This document shows positions 8,798-17,631 of a stretch of DNA of 33,150 nucleotides, piece after piece. The stretch covers positions 770,256 to 803,405 of the forward strand of contig NZ_LMIK01000001.1 in the NCBI RefSeq assembly GCF_001428685.1, given 5' to 3'. The first letter of the stretch is position 1. Each line of letters begins with the position of its first letter. The position numbers were made by a program, and so were the translations under genes. The notes below the pieces were generated by a model that was not told the origin of the DNA, did no database searches, and saw only the letters and a program-made list of their open reading frames with translations. The DNA comes from Lysobacter sp. Root76. GTDB lineage: Bacteria; Pseudomonadota; Gammaproteobacteria; Xanthomonadales; Xanthomonadaceae.

Positions 8798-11311
8798 ATG
8801 AAACGCGAACACTCGCTACTGCGGGCCTGGGCGATGACACTCGCCCTGCTCGTCGGCGCCGACGCCGTCGCGGCGACGGCGACGCCGAACGTCACCGCCG
8901 CCAGCACTTCCGAACCCAAACTCAACGGCGCCGGCGACGCCTGGGCGCCCTTCAGCAACGCACTGGGTTTCCCCAACTCGAGCAAGTCGATCAAGGTCTT
9001 CTATCTGTCCGACGATCTGGCCGTATATCCGCTCAACGGCGCGGGCGCGACCGTGCAACTGCGGCCCAAGACCAGCGGCACGCCCATCAACTGCACCTTC
9101 AACGCCGGCGTGCCGGTGCTCAGCGGCACCAACGGCGGCAGCTGCACCTTCCGCATGACCAACACCGCCGGCCAGATCGACACCCTGGAGGTGTTCCATC
9201 TCGGCCTGCTCTCAGGCGACATCACCCTTACCGCCACCGGCATCACCGCCAGCGGCGGCAATACCGTCGATGACTACAACAGCGACAACGTGATCCCGGG
9301 TTCGAAGCCGACGCCGGCCGCGGGCCCGCCGCTGTCGCGCCTGCCGGCACGCCTGGTGCTGGTGTTCGACAAGTCCGGCAGCATGGCCTGGTCGTCCAAG
9401 CTCAATGGCGATCCGGTCTGCGGTGCGCTGTACTCGCCCAATCCCGACTGCCAGCGCTGGAAGGTGCTGCGGCGCGCGACCGGGCAGATGATCTCGGTCG
9501 CCAAGGCCTATCAGTTGCCCAGCGATCAATTGGGCGTGGTGTTCTTCGATAACGACGCCACCAATACCGGCGGCCTCGCCGCGATGACCACTCCCACGCT
9601 GGACGCGGTGCTGACCGAGATCGACAAGCCGGCTCATCAGCCCGGTGGCGGCACGTCGATCGGCGACGGCATCGAGAACCTGCAAGGCGCGGTCACCGGC
9701 GGCGACAACGCCAACTTCAACAACACCATGCTGCTGTTCACCGACGGCGCCCAGAACACCAGTAAGTTCCTGGTCTGGGACGGCGCCGACCTGCGCCTCA
9801 ATGCCGCCAACAGCCCGATCGGCGGCACCCTGGTGCGTCCGGCCGGCAAGCAACTGAGTCTGTGCCCGTTCCGCTTGCGCCTGGACGATCCCAGCGATCC
9901 GGACTCCAGCTCGCTGCTGCAGAACATCGCCAACTACAGCGGCTGCGGCGCGCTCAACATCGAGACCACGCTGGACAATCCGCCCGCCGGCGCGATCCAG
10001 TATTTCCTGCAGGTGCTGGCCGACACCCTGATCGGCGACAAGCTGGAGCTGATCCAGGCCGCCAAGGGCGAGCAAGCCGCGGGGGCCGGCACCGGTGCGC
10101 CGCCCGCGCCGCTGGACATGAGCTTCAAGACCAGCAAGAAGGACCTCGCCTTCACCATCCTGCTGGGCTGGGACCAGGCCTTCCAGGCCGACGGCCGCCC
10201 CAACATCAAGCTGAGCAAGGACGGCGTCGACTTCGATCCGCTGCACAACCCGCGCTTCACCGTCAGCGGCGGCCAGGACCACCTCGCCCTGACCCTGCGC
10301 GCGCCGTTCTGCGGCGTCAACGGCAAGTGCGTGTCCAGCGACGGCGACTGGAAGATGCAGGTCGCCCGCACCCTGCCGCGCGGCCTGGGCCACTGGAACC
10401 TGTTCGTGATAGGCGACAACGCCAGCATCGTCTCGCGCTACAGCGTGAGCCAGACCAAGTCCGGCATCGGCGAACCGCTGCAACTCAAGGCCACGCTGAC
10501 CGAAGGCGGCAAGCCGCTGGCGGGATTGCCCGCCGGCACGGTGCGCGCCTTCATCTCCGGCCCCGAGCTGAGCCTGGGCAATATCCTCTCGGACGGTAAG
10601 GGCAAGGCGGGCGATGCGCCGCAGGGCGACCCGCTCAGCGCCGCAGGCTTGAAGGTGCAGGCGATGCTGGCCGACCCGGCGCAACGCGACCAGATCCTCA
10701 AGGCCCTGGAACTCGGTGCCGAGAAGGGCATCGAACTCAAGGAAACCAGCCCGGGCGTCTACACCGGCGAATACCCGGCGACGCTGGCCGAAGGCGTGTA
10801 CCAGGTCAGCTACCGGATCGACAGCACCAGTTCGGACAACGGCGCCTTCACCCGCGTCTACACCACCGACCACTACGTGCAAGTGGCGCCGGATGCCGAG
10901 GCCACCGCCAAGACCATCAAGCACGAGCCCGCGCGCCCCTGCCCCTCGACCTTCGCAGGCGGCTGCGTGCAGCTGAGCCTGACCCCGGTCGACGCCAAGG
11001 GCAATCGCGTAGGACCCGGCAAGTCGGCGAGCTTCCAGTTGGTGCAGCCCTTCGAGGGCGGCATCGTCGGCGACGTCACCGACAACCTCGACGGCAGCTA
11101 TACCCTGGTGATCGGTTACAACAAGAAGGGCATGGCCCCGCCGGTGCTGCGCATCGATGGCCAGACCCTGACCCTGCCCGACGCGGTCGGCACCGGCGGC
11201 AAGAGCGACGGCAAGCTCACCGGCGACAAGCCGATCTGGCAACAGTGGTGGGTCTGGCTGATCGCGCTGCTGGTGCTGCTGATCCTGATCCTGCTGATGC
11301 GGCGCAAGTAA
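8798..11311 (+). CDS. Secreted von Willebrand factor A domain protein with C-terminal membrane anchor
   Basis: The product has 837 residues. Residues 1-26 form a signal peptide (basic MKREHSLLR, hydrophobic core, VAA cleavage area). A vWA domain starts near residue 185 with LVLVFDKSGSM; its metal site is visible as D191-x-S193-x-S195, T286 (GGGTSIGDG) and D316 (LLFTDGAQN). Ig-like beta domains follow. At the end a Trp-rich stretch and a hydrophobic segment (WWVWLIALLVLLILILLM) finish with RRK, a stop-transfer anchor. The start is preceded by AAAGGAG. It is the last gene of the tail-like operon, 16 bp after the DUF6519 gene, and is followed by a terminator. It may bind a ligand at the envelope, or tether or release the particle; this is inference. 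Confidence 0.85.
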   Translation: MKREHSLLRAWAMTLALLVGADAVAATATPNVTAASTSEPKLNGAGDAWAPFSNALGFPNSSKSIKVFYLSDDLAVYPLNGAGATVQLRPKTSGTPINCTFNAGVPVLSGTNGGSCTFRMTNTAGQIDTLEVFHLGLLSGDITLTATGITASGGNTVDDYNSDNVIPGSKPTPAAGPPLSRLPARLVLVFDKSGSMAWSSKLNGDPVCGALYSPNPDCQRWKVLRRATGQMISVAKAYQLPSDQLGVVFFDNDATNTGGLAAMTTPTLDAVLTEIDKPAHQPGGGTSIGDGIENLQGAVTGGDNANFNNTMLLFTDGAQNTSKFLVWDGADLRLNAANSPIGGTLVRPAGKQLSLCPFRLRLDDPSDPDSSSLLQNIANYSGCGALNIETTLDNPPAGAIQYFLQVLADTLIGDKLELIQAAKGEQAAGAGTGAPPAPLDMSFKTSKKDLAFTILLGWDQAFQADGRPNIKLSKDGVDFDPLHNPRFTVSGGQDHLALTLRAPFCGVNGKCVSSDGDWKMQVARTLPRGLGHWNLFVIGDNASIVSRYSVSQTKSGIGEPLQLKATLTEGGKPLAGLPAGTVRAFISGPELSLGNILSDGKGKAGDAPQGDPLSAAGLKVQAMLADPAQRDQILKALELGAEKGIELKETSPGVYTGEYPATLAEGVYQVSYRIDSTSSDNGAFTRVYTTDHYVQVAPDAEATAKTIKHEPARPCPSTFAGGCVQLSLTPVDAKGNRVGPGKSASFQLVQPFEGGIVGDVTDNLDGSYTLVIGYNKKGMAPPVLRIDGQTLTLPDAVGTGGKSDGKLTGDKPIWQQWWVWLIALLVLLILILLMRRK

Positions 11312-11354
11312 GCCGTCTGGGGCGCGCATCTCCGCCCCGGACCTGGATACGAGG

Positions 11355-11385
11355 ACGCCGCGAGCTATCGCGGCGTTTTCGTTTT
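11355..11385 (+). terminator. Rho-independent terminator of the tail-like operon
   Basis: A perfect 9-bp stem, ACGCCGCGA (11355-11363) and TCGCGGCGT (11368-11376), encloses a GCTA loop and runs into TTTTCGTTTT. It lies 43 bp after the vWA gene stop. Confidence 0.85.
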
Positions 11386-11433
11386 CGCGTGGAAGATCGG
11401 TAACGAAGTCTAGATTGTGGACGTGGTGGCGCA

Positions 11434-11482
11434 ATCGCGGCTCACGCCGCTCCCACAGGAAGCGGGCTCCAAGCCCGCGTGC
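11434..11482 (-). repeat. Dispersed palindromic (REP-like) element
   Basis: Read on the minus strand, 11457-11434 is TGTGGGAGCGGCGTGAGCCG followed by CGAT, a small imperfect palindrome that recurs at 20533-20557 and, in variant form, elsewhere in the window. Next to it a second hairpin (GCGGGCT, CCAA, AGCCCGC type) lies at about 11461-11480. The pair sits between two convergent transcription units. Confidence 0.75.
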
Positions 11483-11518
11483 GACAACGCATCGCATGCC
11501 GGAACGACGCGCGGCGCA

Positions 11519-11971
11519 TCAGCGCACCGGCGGCGGCAACATGGTTTCGCCGCACACGCAGCGTCCGTTCCACAACAGCATTTCGAAGCCCGGCGCGCAT
11601 TGCAGGAACTGCTTGCAGGTGTCCACGCCGCCCAGACTGTCTATGGGCCCCGAGTCGCGATCGGGACGCGGCGGCGTGCGTCCGGGCGCCGGTTCGGGCG
11701 TGCTCAGGTCGCGACAGCCGCATTCGGGCCACTCGCCGACCCCGATCTGGTTGCCGTCGGCGCAACCGAAGTTGCTCTCGCAGGTCAACGGCACCCGCGG
11801 CGTCACCTTCTCGCAAGCGCAATTCGGCGGCTCGCCGGTCACGATCGCGCCCTCTGCGCAATCGACCAGCTCCGCGCAACTGCGCTGGGCCGTGGCCGGC
11901 GGCATCGCCAGCAGCATCGTCAGTCCGATCCAGATCGCCAGCGTCGCTCGCGACTTCGTCTGCGCCTTCAT
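11519..11971 (-). CDS. Small secreted cysteine-rich protein with three repeats
   Basis: The start at 11971 is chosen because AAGGAGG precedes it and a signal peptide follows (MKAQTKSRATLAIWIG, hydrophobic core, ATAQ); the frame continues further upstream without such signals. The 150-residue precursor has three units of the form C-x5-C-x12/13-C-x-C: CAELVDC...CAC, CESNFGC...CGC and CKQFLQC...CVC. The second and third are joined by a Pro/Arg/Asp-rich linker. This suggests a periplasmic or secreted disulfide-stabilised protein. No family is recognised and no enzyme motif is seen. It stands alone, reading toward the terminator of the tail-like operon. Confidence 0.75.
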   Translation of the reverse strand: MKAQTKSRATLAIWIGLTMLLAMPPATAQRSCAELVDCAEGAIVTGEPPNCACEKVTPRVPLTCESNFGCADGNQIGVGEWPECGCRDLSTPEPAPGRTPPRPDRDSGPIDSLGGVDTCKQFLQCAPGFEMLLWNGRCVCGETMLPPPVR

Positions 11972-12168
11972 CCCTGACCTCCTTGTGGGCGGATACGCAC
12001 GAGTGCGCGCCTCAGGACGCGGGCGGCATCGGCCGTCCAAGGCAAGCATAGAACGCAGCCAGCGACGATACCGCTCGTCGGCAGCGTGGCCGACGACTGC
12101 TTATCCACGGCTAGCGCCTGTGAACGGGCCGCAAAGGTCGGACCCCGAGGGTCGAATCCTGCGCTGCG

Positions 12169-12528
12169 TCAGACGCCCCGACGGACTTCCCGCCAAACCA
12201 GAATCAGCGGCGTCGCGAACACCAGCAGCGCGAAGGCCGCATAGATCGCCGCCATCGCGAACGCGCCCTGCACGGCCCAGAGGATCGCCGGAAGCACTAC
12301 CAGCGCCAGGCCGATCGGCCGCCGCCGCGTGAGCAGATAGGCGCCGACGCCGACCAGCATCCAGAACACCGCCAAGCCCATCGCCGCCGTCGAGGACAAT
12401 TGCTCGCTGCGTGCGCCGTCCGGCCCGGGCCCGACGAACAGGACCGCCACCGCGGCCAGCACGGCGACCGTCAACAGCATCCACGCGCACAGGTCGGACA
12501 AGCCGAAAAGTATTTTGGTAAGACGCAC
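12169..12528 (-). CDS. Small integral membrane protein, function unknown
   Basis: A GTG start at 12528 preceded by GGAGAG gives 119 residues. Three to four hydrophobic segments are visible (LCAWMLLTVAVLAAVAVLFV, then AAMGLAVFWMLVGVGAYLL, then IGLALVVLPAILWAVQG and AAFALLVFATPLILV), with a basic C-terminus EVRRGV and an intervening RRRP loop. This indicates an inner-membrane protein. It has no recognised family motif. It is monocistronic as far as can be seen, with 197 bp to the next gene on its left and about 300 bp of apparently empty sequence on its right. Confidence 0.7.
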   Translation of the reverse strand: MRLTKILFGLSDLCAWMLLTVAVLAAVAVLFVGPGPDGARSEQLSSTAAMGLAVFWMLVGVGAYLLTRRRPIGLALVVLPAILWAVQGAFAMAAIYAAFALLVFATPLILVWREVRRGV

Positions 12529-12830
12529 TGCGTTGCTCTCCGCTGATTCGACCCGCTGGTCCGATGGCTGCCGGGTCCGGCCCGGCTACGGCGGGAGGAT
12601 CGAATGGCGGGCACAGTTTACCGCGCCCGCTGCTGTCGCCCTGCCGTATCGCTCGGGCGCCTGGATCAAGGCCGCTTCGTGATCGACGGCCGCGGCCTAG
12701 AGGGCGACGAATCCGCCGGCCAGATGCGGCGGCATTCCGAACGGCCGAGTTCGATCTGCAGATTGAGCAAGAACAGATCGTTCAGGGCGTCCAAGGATCG
12801 ATGTCGTTGTTTGGTCGGCGCGTATGCCCG
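12529..12830. other. Intergenic region without a convincing gene
   Basis: Open frames here are arginine-rich and lack ribosome sites or recognisable motifs. I see no clear promoter or terminator. It should hold the promoter of the membrane-protein gene on its left. Confidence 0.5.
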
Positions 12831-13214
12831 CTAACTGGCACGCGTGGGGTCGCCCACGCTTGCGTTGAGCGACACCGCCTGTTTGACCAGCTTGCGCGCG
12901 GTCGCGGCGGAGATCGTCATGCCTTCGCGCAGATCCAGCGTCGCCAACTCGTACTTGCCGCCAGGCTTGAGCCGGGGCTCGATCTCGAGCAGGCGCTTGC
13001 CGCGCCAGAAGCCGAACAGCACCCGCTGCGCTTCGGCGCGGATCAGCAGCACGGGGCCGTTGCTGAAGTAAACCAGATGGCCCCACTTCACCACTTCCTC
13101 CAGCTTCGCTGCGCCGAGTACGCTCGCACGCAGATGTTCGACCAGGTCGCGTCGCCAGCCGTCCAGCGCGGCGACGTAGGCGTCGGGATTGGCGGCGGGC
13201 GGGGTCTTCAGCAC
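12831..13214 (-). CDS. DUF1801 domain protein
   Basis: The GTG at 13214 is taken as start because GGAGG lies 7 bp upstream; this gives 127 residues. The pattern DAYVAALDGWRRDLVEHLRA, then LEEVVKWGHLVYFSNGPVL and FGFWRGKRLLEIEPRLKPGGKYELATL in blocks, fits the DUF1801 (YdhG/iron-chaperone-like) fold. KWG followed by a small hydrophobic strand is the conserved core. These are small cytosolic proteins, mostly of undefined function; no biochemical role can be assigned. It lies about 80 bp from the haemoglobin gene, on the same strand. Confidence 0.8.
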   Translation of the reverse strand: MLKTPPAANPDAYVAALDGWRRDLVEHLRASVLGAAKLEEVVKWGHLVYFSNGPVLLIRAEAQRVLFGFWRGKRLLEIEPRLKPGGKYELATLDLREGMTISAATARKLVKQAVSLNASVGDPTRAS

Positions 13215-13292
13215 GGCGACCTCCAGAGACGGGATTAGGTCCAATGTGAGCCTAGCAAACACGCCCGCCCCGGCTTGTCCCGCGAGCGCGAT

Positions 13293-13763
13293 TCAACCCG
13301 CGTACGGCCCCTTGACCTCGCCCCAGCCCCACTTCGGCATCGGCGCGTCCTGGTCGACGGTGGCACCCGGCTGCGAATTGATCACCGCCAGACGCGAACC
13401 CCACTCCAGATAACCGACCAGTGCGGAGCGGAATTCCGGGTCGTCCGGCATGCCGAGCTCATCCGCCGTTTCCAGCAACAGGCTCACCCAGCGCCGCCGC
13501 TGCTCCTGCGACAGGTGGCGGTTGAGGTGGTGCTGGATCATCTGCGGATGACCGCCATGCCGGCGGGAGTAGTCGTCCGGCCCGCCGAGCACTTCCGCCA
13601 GGAAGGCTGCGACATGCGCGGGATGGTCGTCGCCCATGTGCGCGAACACCGGCCCCAGCAACGCGTCGCCGCGAACGTGCTGGTAGAAGCGTGCGGTCAG
13701 GCGGTTGAGCGCATCGATGCCGCCCAGCCATTCGTAGAGGGTCGGAACGTTCGGATTCTGCAT
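13293..13763 (-). CDS. Group II truncated haemoglobin
   Basis: Starting at the ATG at 13763 gives 156 residues; 16 further residues upstream in frame look non-native. The globin pattern is TLYEWLGGIDALNRLTARFY, DALLGPVFAHM, HGGHPQMIQHHL and RRRWVSLLLETADELGM. Y27 matches the B10 tyrosine, H79 the proximal F8 histidine, and W92 (13 residues after it) the G8 tryptophan that marks group II. Such proteins bind O2/NO and act in redox or nitrosative stress. The C-terminal extension after residue 125 (PMPKWGWGEV) is also typical of proteobacterial members. The ribosome site is weak. Confidence 0.9.
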   Translation of the reverse strand: MQNPNVPTLYEWLGGIDALNRLTARFYQHVRGDALLGPVFAHMGDDHPAHVAAFLAEVLGGPDDYSRRHGGHPQMIQHHLNRHLSQEQRRRWVSLLLETADELGMPDDPEFRSALVGYLEWGSRLAVINSQPGATVDQDAPMPKWGWGEVKGPYAG

Positions 13764-13960
13764 GGTGGGTCCGTCTCGGGTGGGAAGCGTCGATGCCGAT
13801 GGGCGGCACATCGTGCAGCGGTTCGCCGGCGTTCGCTAGAGGAGCCCGCGAAGGCCTTGCCGATCCGCGCCCCGCACGTCGAACCGGAACCGCCGTATCC
13901 GTCACGTCTTCGTAGCCCACCTTGCGTTAAAACCCGAGACGGATTCGCTGGAGGCGCTCC

Positions 13961-15265
13961 ATGAACAGGTCACTGACGACGTTGTCCGCGCTCACGCTGC
14001 TGGTCGCCTGCACCCCGGGCGCCGGCCAGCTCACCGGCGCTCAGTCGAACGACTCGGAGAGTCGGGACGCGCCGGCTACGTTCATCGTCGTCTCGAAAAC
14101 GACGCCGGAAGCGCCTACCGCCGCGCAACCGACGCCGCCGCAGGCCACCGCCTCGGTGCAGCCGCTGGCCGATCCTCCGATGCAAACCGGCGGCCCCAAT
14201 CCCGCCGCCGCCGAACCCGATCCGCCTTTCGTCGCCACCGAGTTCGGACGTTTCAACGAGCCATGGGCGATGACCTTCCTGCCCGACGGCCGTTTGCTGG
14301 TGACCGAGAAAAACCGCCGTCTGCGGCTGTTCAACACCGCCACCAAGCAAACCAGCGAAATCAGTGGCGTGCCGGCGGTCGCCTACGGCGGACAAGGCGG
14401 CTTGGGCGACGTGGTCCTGCACCCGCAATTTTCCAGCAACCGCTACGTTTACCTCAGCTACGCCGAGGCCGGCGCCAACAGCACGCGCGGCGCCGCCGTC
14501 GCGCGCGCGCAACTGACGCTCAATGCCGACGGCAACGGCGGCAGTCTGTCGGGCCTGCAGGTGGTGTGGCGGCAGACGCCCAAGGTCACCGGCGAAGGCC
14601 ACTACAGCCACCGCATCGCCTTCGGCGGCGACGGCAAGTTGTGGATCACCTCCGGCGACCGGCAAAAATTCGACCCGGCCCAGGACATGCAGCAGAACCT
14701 GGGCAAGCTGATCCGCCTCAACGACGACGGCACGATACCTGCCGACAATCCCTTCGTCGGTGTCGGCGGTGTCGCCGCGCAGGTCTGGACACTGGGCCAT
14801 CGCAATCTGCTGGGCATCGCCTTCGATCCGGCCGGGCGCCTGTGGACCCATGAGATGGGCCCGGCCGGCGGCGACGAACTCAACCTGATCGAACGCGGCA
14901 CCAACTACGGCTGGCCGATCGTCTCCAACGGCGACCACTACGACGGCACGCCCATCCCCGATCATCCGACGCGCCCGGAATTCAACGCACCGGAAGCCTG
15001 GTGGAATCCGGTGATCGCGCCGGCCGGTTTCATCATCTACACCGGCGACCTATTCCCCTACTTCCGCGGCCAGGGCTTCATCGGCGGATTGGCCTCGCAG
15101 GCATTGGTGCGGATCCAGTTCGACGGCACCAGCGCGCGCGAGTACAAGCGCTATCCGATGGGCGCGCGCATCCGCGAGGTCGAGCAAGGGCCCGACGGCG
15201 CGATCTGGGTGCTGGAAGACAGCGGCAACGCGCGTCTTTTGAAACTGACGCCGACGCCTTACTGA
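13961..15265 (+). CDS. PQQ-dependent sugar dehydrogenase, lipoprotein
   Basis: The product has 434 residues. The N-terminus is a lipoprotein signal with lipobox LVAC (Cys17), followed by a Pro/Ala/Thr-rich linker to about residue 90. The catalytic part is the six-bladed soluble aldose-dehydrogenase/GSDH propeller: [50 protein letters not shown] with His214/His217 near the expected catalytic histidine, then [18 protein letters not shown] and [15 protein letters not shown]. It should oxidise aldoses or related sugars in the periplasm using PQQ and Ca2+; the substrate cannot be read from sequence. The start has a TGGAGG site 7 bp upstream. It is a single gene flanked by minus-strand genes. Confidence 0.9.
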   Translation: MNRSLTTLSALTLLVACTPGAGQLTGAQSNDSESRDAPATFIVVSKTTPEAPTAAQPTPPQATASVQPLADPPMQTGGPNPAAAEPDPPFVATEFGRFNEPWAMTFLPDGRLLVTEKNRRLRLFNTATKQTSEISGVPAVAYGGQGGLGDVVLHPQFSSNRYVYLSYAEAGANSTRGAAVARAQLTLNADGNGGSLSGLQVVWRQTPKVTGEGHYSHRIAFGGDGKLWITSGDRQKFDPAQDMQQNLGKLIRLNDDGTIPADNPFVGVGGVAAQVWTLGHRNLLGIAFDPAGRLWTHEMGPAGGDELNLIERGTNYGWPIVSNGDHYDGTPIPDHPTRPEFNAPEAWWNPVIAPAGFIIYTGDLFPYFRGQGFIGGLASQALVRIQFDGTSAREYKRYPMGARIREVEQGPDGAIWVLEDSGNARLLKLTPTPY

Positions 15266-15287
15266 CGCCGCGCCGGTTAATCGGAAC

Positions 15288-15311
15288 AAAAAAAGCCGCG
15301 GCGCGCGCGGC
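15288..15311 (-). terminator. Rho-independent terminator for the DUF4440 gene
   Basis: Read on the minus strand, the stem GCCGCG (15311-15306), loop CGCGC and CGCGGC (15300-15295) run into seven T (complement of 15294-15288). It also ends the region after the sugar dehydrogenase stop, where it lacks a T-tract on the plus strand. Confidence 0.75.
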
Positions 15312-15368
15312 GTTTCCCATGCGGCCCGTGCAGTCGCAGCCACGCACAGATCGGCCGGGCAGCAATAC

Positions 15369-15875
15369 TCAGGGGCTGGGCCGATGGCCGTAGCTGAGCA
15401 CCCGCGTGATCTGCCAGCTGCCGTTCTGCAGGCGCCACACGATCGCGAAATCGGCCAGCCCCTCGCACTTGCCGCTGGCAAACTGGCAGAAGCGGTGCGA
15501 GCCCTGGGCGATGGCGCCGAAGTCCTTGATTGGATACACCCGCAGGCTGCCGGGGATCAGCTCGCGACGGAAGTTTCCGCATACGTACTTTTTGGTGTTC
15601 GCGATCATATCGTCGCGCGACCAGGTCACGCCGCCGGTGTCGTGATAGAACTCGACGTCGGGCGAGAAGTAGCCGGCGTGCTTGTCCAGCTGACCCGGCG
15701 CGTCGCAATGGTTGAAAGCGTCGAACACCGCCGCATCCAGCGCCGAAATGGTGTCGAACAAAGCATCGGCGGCAGGCGTGTCGCCAGTCGCCGGGGTGCC
15801 GGTGGGCGGCGCAGCGGAGGCCGCCAACGCAGCGAACGCGAGCATGGCGCCCGTCAGCAGGGTGAGTTTCTTCAT
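15369..15875 (-). CDS. Secreted SnoaL/DUF4440-like protein
   Basis: The ATG at 15875 is chosen because GGAG precedes it and the product starts with a signal peptide (MKKLTLLTGAMLAFAALAASA); 72 extra upstream codons look non-native. The 168-residue product has the NTF2-like layout of DUF4440: ALFDTISALDAAVFDAFNHC, HAGYFSPDVEFYHDTGGVTW, then LRVYPIKDFGAIAQGSHRFC and FAIVWRLQNGSWQITRVLSY. It is predicted periplasmic. The family includes isomerase/cyclase-like and ligand-binding members, so no reaction is assigned. Cysteines at both ends of the fold could pair. A terminator follows the stop. Confidence 0.85.
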   Translation of the reverse strand: MKKLTLLTGAMLAFAALAASAAPPTGTPATGDTPAADALFDTISALDAAVFDAFNHCDAPGQLDKHAGYFSPDVEFYHDTGGVTWSRDDMIANTKKYVCGNFRRELIPGSLRVYPIKDFGAIAQGSHRFCQFASGKCEGLADFAIVWRLQNGSWQITRVLSYGHRPSP

Positions 15876-16039
15876 GCAGATCTCCAGGAAACGCGATGGA
15901 AGATGGGGCTTGAATCGATCCGGCCCCTGGCCGCAGCGTGGCGGAGACCAGGATGCCGATGGAACGTTTTGCCGGACAATGACCGCGTTCGTGCGCACAA
16001 CATACGCTGCGCGTCGCGGCCCCAGGGCAAAGAGGAAGC

Positions 16040-17242
16040 TTATTTCTTGCAGATCGCCGCCGGATCGGCCTTGGCCGCGTCTGCGCCCCACAGGCAGACG
16101 ATCCGATCCAGCGCCAGACCCGTGCGGGAGTTGCTGAAGAACACGATGCCGTCCCCGGATTGCGGACGCATCAGGAACTTGGCGCGGAACCCGGCCTGAT
16201 TGCGGCCGTCATGGCCCACGGCGGTGCTGCCGTCGGCCAGGCGCTCGATGAAATGGCCCATACCGTAGACAGCGTCCTCGGGTGCGCGCGGCGTGCTCAG
16301 CTCCGTCGGCGTGTACATCAGAGTCAGTTGCGCCTGCGTCAGCGGATGCGCGCCGGGGCTGCTCGCCATGCCGGCTATCATCCAGCGAGCGAAGTCGTTG
16401 ACGGTGGTGGTCAGGGTCGAAGGCGCCTGCTCGACGTAGTAGCGCATCGGCACCGGCCCGCCGTCGTCGCCATGGCCCTGCGCAGCGCCGGCCAGCACCT
16501 TCGGCGTCATGGCGACGCTGGTGTGTTTCATGCCCAAGGGTTTGAACACCAACTCACGCGCCAAGTCAGAGTACTTGCGCTTCGTGGTCCGCTCGATCGC
16601 CAACTGCATCAGCGTGTAGCCGCCGCCGGAATACTGGAACTTGGCCCCGACCGGCGCGAACAGCTCGACCGCGCCGCGCCCGTTGGTCTTGCCGGCCAGC
16701 GATTCCTCCAGGGTCGGCAGCTCCTTGAAATCGAGCCAGCCCTGGTATCCGCCCAAGGTCGTGCCCGCGGTGTGCGAGAGCAAACGTCGGATCGTGATCT
16801 GGCGATAATCGAACTGGTTCTGCGCCAGCGGCCACGGCGACACCATGTCGGCCACCGGCTGGTCCAGTTGGATACGCCCCTGCTCGGCCAGGCGCATCGT
16901 CACCCAGCTCGCGATCGGCTTGGACAGCGAGGCCGCGACGAACACCGTGTCGGGCGTCACCGGCACCTTGCCGGCGTGGTCGGCATAGCCGAAGCCACGG
17001 GCGTAGACCAATTTGCCGTCGACGATCAGTCCCACGGCCGCGCCCTGAACCTTGGCCTCTTTCATGATGGCCGGTACTTCGCGCTCGATGACCTTAGCGA
17101 ACGGAGGCGCAGGCGCGGGAGTGGCCGCCGAAGCCTGTGCACCGACCGTAATCGCGCCCATCAGCGCCAGCACTGCGAGCGGCTTGATCGATGCGGCGCT
17201 GGCCGCGCCGTTGAGAATGTATCCGGAGTGTCCGTTGCGCAT
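16040..17242 (-). CDS. Serine hydrolase of the beta-lactamase (class C/PBP) family
   Basis: From the ATG at 17242 the product has 400 residues; an upstream extension of 45 codons lacks signal. A hydrophobic segment and Ala-rich cleavage area lie at residues 19-42, so it is exported. The active-site motifs are S105-L-S-K108 (SxxK), Y204-S-G206 (the YxN position, here with Gly) and H344-D-G346 replacing KTG. This pattern marks esterase/DD-peptidase relatives of EstB and class C enzymes rather than a typical lactamase. The LSHTAG block at about residues 155-160 agrees. Substrate is unknown. It is transcribed away from arsR, with 387 bp between them. Confidence 0.9.
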   Translation of the reverse strand: MRNGHSGYILNGAASAASIKPLAVLALMGAITVGAQASAATPAPAPPFAKVIEREVPAIMKEAKVQGAAVGLIVDGKLVYARGFGYADHAGKVPVTPDTVFVAASLSKPIASWVTMRLAEQGRIQLDQPVADMVSPWPLAQNQFDYRQITIRRLLSHTAGTTLGGYQGWLDFKELPTLEESLAGKTNGRGAVELFAPVGAKFQYSGGGYTLMQLAIERTTKRKYSDLARELVFKPLGMKHTSVAMTPKVLAGAAQGHGDDGGPVPMRYYVEQAPSTLTTTVNDFARWMIAGMASSPGAHPLTQAQLTLMYTPTELSTPRAPEDAVYGMGHFIERLADGSTAVGHDGRNQAGFRAKFLMRPQSGDGIVFFSNSRTGLALDRIVCLWGADAAKADPAAICKK

Positions 17243-17629
17243 GGCGTCCTGGCTTGGCTGAAAAGTTTTGGATACGGCGCAACGCTCCGCGAGAGCGATG
17301 CCTGCGCGGACACGAAACGACGCGATTGAGTAAGGCGGTCCCGCGGCCAACCCCCTGGCGCCGCGCCTGCACCGCATGTGCGATGCAAAGATCAGACCCA
17401 GCTAGGATGCGCGGCCGGTGGGTTTGGTTTAGGCGGTCGCAGCGTCGGTATTCCGCCGGACCCTGGGTCCGATTGCGCTGCGATCCCGATGCCCGAGAAC
17501 CGGGCGGTCTCAATCGCGGGCGACGGCTAGGCGGCGTGCCGAGCCAAATGGCGCGTGAAGCAAACAACTCCGGAGCAGCGGTCCGTCGCAACGCTTGACA
17601 AGGTCCAATAATTCCAAAATACTGGAATT
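17243..17629. other. Divergent intergenic region between the serine hydrolase and arsR
   Basis: I see no gene in these 387 bases. The right end carries the arsR promoter and operator-like palindrome. The rest should contain the hydrolase promoter, but no convincing -35/-10 pair could be picked by eye. Confidence 0.6.
17595..17623 (+). promoter_or_regulatory. arsR promoter
   Basis: A perfect TTGACA (-35) at 17595-17600 is separated by 17 bp from AATACT (-10 like, 4 of 6 consensus bases) at 17618-17623. Transcription would start near 17630, which is the A of the arsR ATG, so the message may be leaderless; no Shine-Dalgarno is visible ahead of the ATG. Confidence 0.65.
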
Positions 17630-17631
17630 AT
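17608..17631. promoter_or_regulatory. Putative ArsR operator palindrome
   Basis: Perfect 9-bp inverted arms ATAATTCCA (17608-17616) and TGGAATTAT (17623-17631) are separated by AAATAC. The -10 element lies in the spacer and the start codon in the right arm. ArsR/SmtB repressors bind AT-rich 12-2-12-like or similar palindromes at their own promoters, so autoregulation released by As(III) is inferred. Confidence 0.65.

Noticed and set aside
8816-11497. Minus-strand frames opposite the vWA gene
   Set aside because: Shadows of a well supported plus-strand gene with signal peptide, MIDAS and anchor.
12604-12834. Plus-strand 76-residue open frame
   Set aside because: It has no ribosome site and an Arg/Cys-rich composition; probably non-coding.
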